Shown here: positions 1 through 3,615 of the stretch, in pieces | Layout of the letters: the number at the start of each line of letters is the position of its first letter | How positions within the stretch are numbered: the first letter of the stretch is position 1 | From: Phycisphaerales bacterium | GTDB lineage: Bacteria; Planctomycetota; Phycisphaerae; Phycisphaerales; UBA1924 | Assembly: GCA_025453375.1 (NCBI GenBank) | Contig: JALOQT010000076.1 | Span: 1-5,741, forward strand | Length of the DNA stretch: 5,741 nucleotides | Direction of reading: 5' to 3' | The notes under the pieces: generated by a model | The model's input: the letters and a program-made list of their open reading frames with translations, nothing else | The model's database searches: none | Told to the model about the DNA's origin: nothing | Translations under genes and position numbers: made by a program

Positions 1-192
1 GCCGACGTCCTTGGGGTTGGTCACCAGCAGCGCCGGCGCCTCGGCCTTGGCCATCAGTTTCCGCAGCGCCGCAAGCCGCCGCAGCGGATGCTCGTGGCTG
101 TGGCGATTGGCCTGGCCCGATGAACGGGGCCCAGCGCCGGTGGGGGTGGGAGCGGCGGGGCGGGAACGAGCTTTGGAAGCGGTCTTGGCCAT
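1..192 (-). CDS. Xaa-Pro aminopeptidase-like protein, N-terminal fragment (creatinase-type N-domain)
   Basis: This is the first 64 codons of a minus-strand gene that leaves the window on the left. ATG at 192-190 opens the frame, with no stop before the edge. Residues 1-35 are a basic, Ala/Pro/Ser/Arg-rich, probably disordered tail. From about residue 38 the sequence reads RRLAALRKLMAKAEAPALLV and then TNPKDVG. This matches the opening helix and first strand of the creatinase N-terminal domain (RLxxLRxxLxxxxxDALLVTNPxNVxYLTG) found in M24B Xaa-Pro dipeptidases and aminopeptidases. Such enzymes remove residues preceding proline using a two-metal pita-bread domain, which would lie outside the window. 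A weak SD-like AGGG (198-201) sits 5 nt before the ATG. The catalytic domain is not visible, so a catalytically dead M24 homologue or a creatinase-like protein cannot be excluded. Function is inferred from this N-terminal motif only. Confidence 0.6.
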   Translation of the reverse strand, partial: MAKTASKARSRPAAPTPTGAGPRSSGQANRHSHEHPLRRLAALRKLMAKAEAPALLVTNPKDVG

Positions 193-216
193 AGCAACCC
201 TGAGCGGGCCCGATCC

Positions 217-237
217 CCGGAACATGCAGGTTCCCGG
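217..237. promoter_or_regulatory. Dyad CCGGAAC / GTTCCCGG in the leader of the M24-like gene
   Basis: The core is GGAAC-N6-GTTCC (219-223 and 230-234). It extends outward by two further pairs (217-218 with 236-237) if C235 is bulged. It lies 25-45 bp upstream of the M24-like start, where an operator or a leader hairpin would be placed. It superficially recalls GAAC/GTTC repressor sites such as the Gram-positive LexA box, but the spacing there is N4, so no regulator is assigned. Confidence 0.3.
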
Positions 238-316
238 ACCGAGCTGCCAGGTGGGGATGATAGTGCCCGAGTTGGCCGATTTCCCGCGAAAACACCCCGA
301 TGCCATGCGAACAGAG

Positions 317-342
317 ATCGATCATACGAGAACATGATCGAT
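317..342. promoter_or_regulatory. Perfect 9-bp dyad ATCGATCAT-N8-ATGATCGAT
   Basis: Perfect inverted repeat with 9-bp arms at 317-325 and 334-342 and an 8-bp spacer. It is AT-richer than its surroundings and contains GATC sites in both arms. It lies about 95 bp beyond the lipoprotein stop and 125 bp upstream of the M24-like start on the minus strand. It could be an operator for a dimeric regulator or a transcript-end hairpin. There is no adjacent T-tract, so the terminator reading is weaker. Confidence 0.35.
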
Positions 343-437
343 TCGTGCACTTTGGGGGCTGTCAAGACCTGGCCGACACCACGGCCAACGCCTACCGCGC
401 GGGTGCGGGCTGGCGGTGAGTGTGCATGACCGGTGGA

Positions 438-722
438 TTAGCGCATCGGCAGCGGCGTCAGGCGGCTGGGGCGGTCCATCAGCCAGAAGCGGCCCATGTC
501 CGACTGGATCAGGCGGAGGTTGGTGTCCACGGTGTAGGCCATGGTGTTCTGGATATCGACGGTGCGGGTCGTCGAGCCGACCTCCTGCGGGGAGGGGTCG
601 GAGAGCACGTCCTGGTGCTGGGCCGTCTGGGCGCAGCCGCCGAACACGCCGACCACCGCACACACAGCCAAGGGCAGAACCAGACGGGCGGCAGATTGGC
701 GAGAACGACGAGTCGTGCGCAT
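438..722 (-). CDS. Small putative lipoprotein (94 aa), family not recognised
   Basis: The predicted product has 94 residues. The start at 722 is chosen because AAGGAG (734-729) sits 6 nt upstream and a good promoter lies just before it; the frame is open further upstream but has no comparable signals. The N-terminus is basic (RTTRRSR), followed by a hydrophobic stretch (residues 14-27) ending in VFGGC with Cys30. This fits a lipoprotein signal peptide, although Phe at -3 is not the usual Leu. The mature part would be only about 65 residues: a Gln/Asp/Ser/Thr-rich linker, then a compact segment containing MAYTVDTNLRLIQSDMGRFW and LMDRPSRLTPLPM. That segment looks amphipathic and possibly conserved, but I do not recognise a named domain. 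Likely location is the periplasmic face of a membrane. Functional assignment: none; the lipoprotein call is inference from the signal sequence. Confidence 0.75.
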   Translation of the reverse strand: MRTTRRSRQSAARLVLPLAVCAVVGVFGGCAQTAQHQDVLSDPSPQEVGSTTRTVDIQNTMAYTVDTNLRLIQSDMGRFWLMDRPSRLTPLPMR

Positions 723-728
723 CGAGAA

Positions 729-734
729 CTCCTT
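729..734 (-). promoter_or_regulatory. Strong Shine-Dalgarno AAGGAG for the lipoprotein gene
   Basis: AAGGAG on the minus strand is separated by 6 nt (TTCTCG) from ATG at 722. This near-perfect site decides the start and excludes the longer upstream reading of the same frame. Confidence 0.8.
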
Positions 735-746
735 GCGTGGGCCGAG

Positions 747-775
747 GTTGTAGCGATTTGCACCGCCAAGGTCAA
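747..775 (-). promoter_or_regulatory. Sigma70-like promoter of the lipoprotein gene (TTGACC-N17-TACAAC)
   Basis: On the minus strand, -35 TTGACC (775-770, 5/6 to consensus) is followed after exactly 17 nt by -10 TACAAC (752-747, 4/6). Transcription would begin near 740, giving a leader of about 18 nt that contains the AAGGAG site. Spacing, strand and position agree with one another, so this is the best-supported promoter in the window. Confidence 0.65.
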
Positions 776-841
776 GCCTAGCCCGGTCGATCGCTTCGAT
801 TCGCCCAACCCCGCCGAGGGGTTCCACCCAGTCTGCACCGT

Positions 842-902
842 CCCCCCCACCCCCCCACCCCCCCCCCGCCCCCACCCCCCCAGCGCCCGCCCACCCCCTC
901 CC
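842..902 (-). repeat. G-rich tract on minus strand (C-rich on plus), G-quadruplex candidate
   Basis: The plus strand has C runs of 7 (842-848), 7 (850-856), 10 (858-867), 5 (869-873) and 7 (875-881) separated by single bases, then shorter C runs to about 902. The minus strand therefore carries five long G runs with 1-nt loops, ample for one or more G-quadruplexes; the plus strand could form an i-motif. It lies between divergent genes, about 67 bp upstream of the lipoprotein -35 and 85-145 bp upstream of the 988 start. Homopolymers of this length are prone to slippage, and the exact run lengths could be affected by sequencing error. Confidence 0.8.
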
Positions 903-987
903 GCTGCAGCTAGTGGGCCGTCACAGGCCGACTGGGTAACCCCGGGCGGACCTTGTGGGCAGGTCGTGGACAACCGATAGTTCTTTC

Positions 988-1218
988 ATGGACCCGGTTT
1001 CAGGCGTGATGGCCTTCAAGCAAGCCCAGGTGATGCAGTCTGCCGCGATGAAGGTCGCGAAGATCGCGCTGGACACGCAGAAGTCTGCGGGGCTGGCAGT
1101 CAACACGCAGTTGGCCCAGCGCATGGTGCAGAGCAGCAGCGGCCAGATGGCCAAGGCGACTGATGCGATGCTCAAGGCCTTCGCCGCCCCGCCCGGGGAA
1201 CTGGATATCTACGGCTAA
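988..1218 (+). CDS. YjfB-like putative motility protein (76 aa)
   Basis: A 76-residue protein starting MDPVSGVMAFKQAQVMQSAA and ending GELDIYG with a TAA stop. It is one long predicted helix region rich in Ala, Gln and Met (7 Met), with no signal peptide or membrane segment. The layout resembles the YjfB 'putative motility protein' family (PF14070). Those proteins are about 60-75 residues, begin MD/ME..S..M..SQA, continue with a helix containing a K.A.D/DTQ..GA-like stretch, and end G...D. Here KIALDTQKSAGLAV and the C-terminal GELDI fit that layout. In Bacillus the family is sigma-D associated and its molecular role is unknown. No flagellar gene is visible nearby. ATG 988 is chosen for the match to the family start; there is no good SD, and an in-frame GTG at 955 (after GGGCGGA) is an alternative. 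Family assignment is by eye and tentative. Confidence 0.55.
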   Translation: MDPVSGVMAFKQAQVMQSAAMKVAKIALDTQKSAGLAVNTQLAQRMVQSSSGQMAKATDAMLKAFAAPPGELDIYG

Positions 1219-1243
1219 CGCTTTGGCAATCTGCGCCCTTTTG

Positions 1244-1267
1244 CACGGAGGCGCGGAGACGCGGAGG
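1244..1267. repeat. 8-bp tandem repeat CRCGGAGR, three copies
   Basis: Units CACGGAGG, CGCGGAGA and CGCGGAGG follow directly, then decay into GAGGAAGG. The sequence resembles the 'cacggaggcgcggagacgcggag' type of intergenic repeat that I associate with planctomycete genomes (from memory, not verified). Its function is unknown. Confidence 0.6.
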
Positions 1268-1289
1268 GAGGAAGGGGGAGATGCAGTCG

Positions 1290-1308
1290 CGCAGCGACGT
1301 TTGCTGCG
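1290..1308. other. Small hairpin CGCAGC-N7-GCTGCG in the convergent region
   Basis: A perfect 6-bp stem (1290-1295 with 1303-1308) and 7-nt loop lie 72 bp after the YjfB-like stop, directly before the CACTGTGC array. It could stall RNA polymerase from either side, but there is no U-tract on either strand. It is therefore called only as a possible transcript-end structure. Confidence 0.25.
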
Positions 1309-1309
1309 T

Positions 1310-1349
1310 CACTGTGCCACTGTGCCACTGTGCCACTGTGCCACTGTGC
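1310..1349. repeat. Perfect tandem array of CACTGTGC, five copies
   Basis: Five exact 8-bp copies occupy 40 bp, with the first three bases of a sixth (CAC at 1350-1352). Each unit contains the odd palindrome CAC-T-GTG, and each junction contains GTG-C-CAC. The whole array can therefore fold back on itself with single T·T or C·C mismatches every fourth base, on either strand. It lies 22 bp beyond the deiminase stop. Confidence 0.9.
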
Positions 1350-1370
1350 CACCGCCACCACCACCACCCA
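1350..1370. repeat. CCA/CAC trinucleotide microsatellite
   Basis: An imperfect run of CAC units (CACCGCCACCACCACCACCC) directly follows the CACTGTGC array and ends 2 bp before the deiminase stop codon. Together the two repeats form a continuous low-complexity block of about 60 bp. Confidence 0.75.
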
Positions 1371-1371
1371 C

Positions 1372-3126
1372 TCAGCAGCCTGCGAAGTACCGGCCGAGGT
1401 AGACGATGATGTCGTCGGCGGTGAACAGCGAGTCTGGGCCGACGGACTGGTTCGGGCCGGCGATGTCTGACCGTGCGTCGGACGAGAAGTAACGCCCGAG
1501 GAACACGATGATGTCATCGGCCGTCAGTTCGCCATCCGGCGGCGAGGCCTGCGCGGTGCCGGACACATCCGCGGCACACACGATGCGGAAGTTGCCCGGG
1601 CTGGTGACGCTCACCGTCCGCCCGTCGGCATCACGCGCGACGATGCGGATTCGCGCCTGGCCCGTCGGCGAGTCCGGCACGGTCCAGTTGAAGTTCCACG
1701 AATCCGGCCCGGCGTTCTGCAGCGTGACGGGGAACGTCTCGCCGCCGTCAGTCGAGAGCTGGATGTCCGTGCTGACGACCGCGACGTCATCGTCGGTGAT
1801 CCAGCGGATCGGATAGGTGCTGCCCGGGGTGAGCAGTTGCCCGCCGCGCGGCTGGCGGATGCGGGCCGTGGGCGCGATGCCGCCGGCGATCACCTCGCCC
1901 TTGCTGCGCGGCATGTGCATCACGATGCAGTGCATCACGCCCGAGAGCTGGGCCAGCGCCTCAGCCTCGACCTGCACGATCGTCTTGCCCGGCATGGCCG
2001 ACTGCCACGCCGCGAGGGCCTGGGCATTGAGCGGCACGATTGCAGCGTTGGTATAGCTGGGGATCAGCACCAGGTCATTGCACATCACCACGTTGGTGTA
2101 GGTGTAGTGCACGTTGAAGCCGACGTTTGCCGTGGTGTTGCGGGCCGGCGTGCGGGTGACAGTCCACCCCTGGCTGGCCATGAGTGTGGCCTGGGCATCG
2201 ACGAGATTGTCCTGCGGCGTGCCGGACTGGGCGACAAAGTCGGAGATGATCACCTGATTGTCACCGATGATCTGCATCCACATATCGATGTGCTGCGTGC
2301 CGTCAACGCTGGTCGAGAGCGCGCCGGTGAAGTTGGTGGTCGTGCCCCAGTGCTGCTGCCAGAGTGTGCGGATCTGCGCCTGGGTGAAGTTGGTGTTTTC
2401 GTTGGTGATCAGCGCGGTGGCGTAGCCCTGACCGATGCTGTTGAGGTGATAGTTGCCCCCGCCGTGGCGAAGGTTGAGGGTGTAGACCGCGTGCTTGCGC
2501 GCGGCGCCGAAGGGCACAGGCGAAGCGTTGTCGACCGTGCGGCTGGTGACGTTGTAGATGTGGTCACTGATGACGCGTACGCCATCTTCGTAGACGTAGC
2601 GCGGGCCATAGTCGCGCAGCCAGATCGTGTCCGTCGGGATCACCAGCGGCTTGACGCGGCTGACGACCGTCCCGACGCTGAGGCTGTTGGTCGCAAACGT
2701 CGGCATCACGCTGTCACGCTCGGCAGCCGTGTCAAAGAGCATGTAGACGTCGGCGTTGCCGATCGTCGTGATGTTGCGGATCATCACGCGCTGGATGTTG
2801 TTCAGCGAGGCGCCGCCTTCCCAGGACATGATGATCGCCTCGGTCGGGTCATACTCGCCCGAGCCGACGACTGTGCCGGCGGGGGCACCGGCGGTCACGT
2901 TTCGCGGGAGGCTCATGCCGGCCAGGGGGTTGGCGAGCATCCAGGCCTTTTCGCTCGGCGTGGCCATGCGCGTGACGGGCACGCCTTCCGGGTAGGTCGG
3001 CGCGTCTTGCGCGATTGCGGCGCCGGCCAGCATCAGCACAGACATCGCACCGCCCGCCGCCAGTGGCAGGAACCGAGCGCCCGAGGACCCGACACGACCG
3101 ACGCTGCACAGCGAGGACAACTTCAT
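1372..3126 (-). CDS. Exported agmatine deiminase-family protein with C-terminal dockerin-like domain
   Basis: A 584-residue protein. The start at 3126 is chosen because AAGGTG lies 5 nt upstream and a signal peptide follows at once: basic N-region, hydrophobic core about residues 19-38, likely cleavage after AIA (39). The deiminase domain spans about 45-407 and keeps the family landmarks: WLRDYGP 169-175, HGGGNYH 221-227, HID 279-281 and the probable nucleophile Cys400 in SGVMHCIV. These match agmatine deiminase/PAD_porph (PF04371), which hydrolyses guanidino groups, typically agmatine to N-carbamoylputrescine and ammonia. Residues about 421-515 form an Ig-like beta-sandwich (STYPIRW...STDGGETF). 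Residues 517-584 are a dockerin-like tail with two TADDII repeats (535-547, 569-581) bounded by Cys517 and terminal Cys584. Typical agmatine deiminases are about 350 residues and cytoplasmic; export and the tail are the unusual points. Substrate (free agmatine, peptidyl-arginine or other) is not determined. Confidence 0.85.
   Translation of the reverse strand: MKLSSLCSVGRVGSSGARFLPLAAGGAMSVLMLAGAAIAQDAPTYPEGVPVTRMATPSEKAWMLANPLAGMSLPRNVTAGAPAGTVVGSGEYDPTEAIIMSWEGGASLNNIQRVMIRNITTIGNADVYMLFDTAAERDSVMPTFATNSLSVGTVVSRVKPLVIPTDTIWLRDYGPRYVYEDGVRVISDHIYNVTSRTVDNASPVPFGAARKHAVYTLNLRHGGGNYHLNSIGQGYATALITNENTNFTQAQIRTLWQQHWGTTTNFTGALSTSVDGTQHIDMWMQIIGDNQVIISDFVAQSGTPQDNLVDAQATLMASQGWTVTRTPARNTTANVGFNVHYTYTNVVMCNDLVLIPSYTNAAIVPLNAQALAAWQSAMPGKTIVQVEAEALAQLSGVMHCIVMHMPRSKGEVIAGGIAPTARIRQPRGGQLLTPGSTYPIRWITDDDVAVVSTDIQLSTDGGETFPVTLQNAGPDSWNFNWTVPDSPTGQARIRIVARDADGRTVSVTSPGNFRIVCAADVSGTAQASPPDGELTADDIIVFLGRYFSSDARSDIAGPNQSVGPDSLFTADDIIVYLGRYFAGC
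1375..1578 (-). other. Region encoding the GC-type dockerin-like domain
   Basis: This part of the deiminase gene encodes residues 517-584. Two Ca-loop/helix-like repeats are visible: DGELTADDIIVFLGRYF (531-547) and DSLFTADDIIVYLGRYF (565-581), separated by SSDARSDIAGPNQSVGP. Conserved Asp residues suggest EF-hand-like calcium binding, as in cellulosomal dockerins. In Phycisphaerales this tail occurs on many exported proteins and is thought to serve anchoring or sorting; no cohesin partner is known to me. The two repeats are also similar at DNA level, consistent with internal duplication. Confidence 0.75.
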
Positions 3127-3131
3127 GAGCG

Positions 3132-3137
3132 CACCTT
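3132..3137 (-). promoter_or_regulatory. Shine-Dalgarno AAGGTG for the deiminase gene
   Basis: AAGGTG on the minus strand is 5 nt (CGCTC) from ATG at 3126. It supports the start that begins directly with the signal peptide rather than the ATG 22 codons upstream, which would encode a segment translated from the leader repeats. Confidence 0.65.
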
Positions 3138-3176
3138 GTGATTCGAGATTCTGGATCGAGACTCTGGATCGAGACT
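3138..3176. repeat. 13-bp direct repeat in the deiminase leader (two perfect copies and one degenerate)
   Basis: CTGGATCGAGACT occurs at 3151-3163 and again at 3164-3176 without a gap. GTGATTCGAGATT at 3138-3150 is a degenerate third copy (9 of 13 identical). The block ends exactly where the SD begins and so probably lies in the 5' untranslated region. Repeat number could affect expression, or this may simply be replication slippage. Confidence 0.8.
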
Positions 3177-3383
3177 GGGCGATGAGCGCCAACTTCGTTC
3201 ACGTTGACTCACGCCGCGGGCCCACTCCGGATTCAGACCGGGCACGCGACCCATGCAGTCACCACCAACCCGCACGCCAACCGAAGTGAGGATCAACGGC
3301 TGACACAGCCCACCCGCAGCCAGACCAGCCGCGGGCCATATGGCTCCTGAAGGATACCACAAGGGCATGTCTGTATGGACAAA

Positions 3384-3438
3384 CCCGGCCCAAGGTTCCC
3401 CCAAACCTCCAGATTTCGGGGGATCAGGGTGGGCCGGG
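3384..3438. promoter_or_regulatory. Nested inverted repeats upstream of the TPR gene
   Basis: The outer arms CCCGGCCC (3384-3391) and GGGCCGGG (3431-3438) are perfect. Inside them TCCCCC (3397-3402) pairs with GGGGGA (3418-3423) around a 15-nt loop. The result is a 55-nt two-level stem with a 5/7-nt internal loop. A second dyad, GCTGGCG/CGCCAGC (3438-3444 and 3464-3470), adjoins it and encloses the 8-bp palindrome GTGGCCAC. It could be a structured leader RNA element or a transcription-end structure for an unseen transcript. I do not recognise a known riboswitch in it. Confidence 0.35.
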
Positions 3439-3609
3439 CTGGCGAATTGGGTAAGTGTGGCCACGCCAGCGGTGTGCCGCGAGTGGCGAGCGGGGGCCAG
3501 CGCGGCGGGCCGCGTCGGTCTGCCCACGGTCTCGCTACCATGTCGCCCGACAGCGCGAGGCGTGCGAGGTATCGCGCCCCGAAGCTCGCTGGGTAGCGAT
3601 TCGTTGGCT

Positions 3610-3614
3610 AGGAG
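3610..3614 (+). promoter_or_regulatory. AGGAG Shine-Dalgarno near the TPR gene start, unusually close to ATG
   Basis: AGGAG ends one base before ATG 3616, too close for normal use. It is 7 nt from the in-frame TTG at 3622, which is ideal spacing. Either the ATG is read with this compressed spacing or translation begins at TTG 3622, shortening the protein by two residues. Confidence 0.5.
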
Positions 3615-3615
3615 C

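Larger units (their letters stand above)
193..437. other. Intergenic region between lipoprotein gene and M24-like gene
   Basis: About 245 bp separates two same-strand (minus) genes. I see no convincing coding sequence. It holds two dyads, described separately (217-237 and 317-342), and a weak -10-like TATCAT on the minus strand at 262-257 without a good -35. A further 5-bp stem, GGCCG/CGGCC, lies at 371-375/382-386 with no T-run. The size and content suggest that the M24-like gene has its own promoter and that the lipoprotein transcript ends here, but no terminator is clear. Confidence 0.5.
1219..1371. other. Convergent intergenic region rich in short tandem repeats
   Basis: The 153 bp between the stop of the YjfB-like gene and the stop of the deiminase gene contain no gene. 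In order they hold three 8-bp CRCGGAGR units (1244-1267), a purine-rich GAGGAAGGGGGAG stretch, a 6-bp-stem hairpin (1290-1308), five CACTGTGC units (1310-1349) and a CCA/CAC microsatellite (1350-1370). Both flanking transcripts must end in or near here, but no classical GC stem plus T-run terminator is visible. Confidence 0.7.
3127..3615. other. Divergent intergenic region between deiminase and TPR genes
   Basis: This is about 490 bp between outward-facing genes. On the deiminase side it holds the SD and a 13-bp leader repeat. On the TPR side it holds nested inverted repeats (3384-3438), a 7-bp dyad (3438-3470), two further dyads (3553-3577, 3586-3599) and an SD-like AGGAG. I found no convincing -35/-10 pair for either gene. 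A reading frame continuous with the TPR gene is open from 3340, but its translation has the Arg/Pro/Gly/Ala composition of non-coding high-GC DNA. Confidence 0.6.

Noticed and set aside
300..419. Small plus-strand reading frame ending DLADTTANAYRAGAGWR
   Set aside because: It is only 39 codons, has no SD, crosses the 317-342 dyad and has no recognisable homology; chance is the simplest explanation.
420..980. Plus-strand frame (186 codons) spanning the lipoprotein gene and the C-rich tract
   Set aside because: It becomes poly-Pro over the C tract and is antisense to a gene with its own promoter and SD.
973..980. Sigma28-like -10 (ACCGATAG, cf. GCCGATAA) before the YjfB-like gene
   Set aside because: It is attractive for a motility gene, but the expected TAAA-type -35 is absent at the right spacing (954-961 reads TGTGGGCA), and it would give a nearly leaderless transcript.
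1310..1370. Possible CRISPR-like array
   Set aside because: The units are 8 bp and contiguous, with no spacers and no cas genes; this is a simple tandem repeat.
1837..3141. Long plus-strand reading frame (434 codons) opposite the deiminase gene
   Set aside because: Its translation is dominated by His, Asp, Arg, Ala and Val without any fold-like pattern, typical of the antisense shadow of a high-GC gene; the minus-strand deiminase has clear motifs and an SD.
3340..3615. N-terminal extension of the TPR protein by 92 codons
   Set aside because: The frame is open, but the translated sequence is low-complexity Gly/Pro/Arg/Ala. The native-looking N-terminus MALAFSFFKK starts at 3616 with an SD-like sequence just before it.
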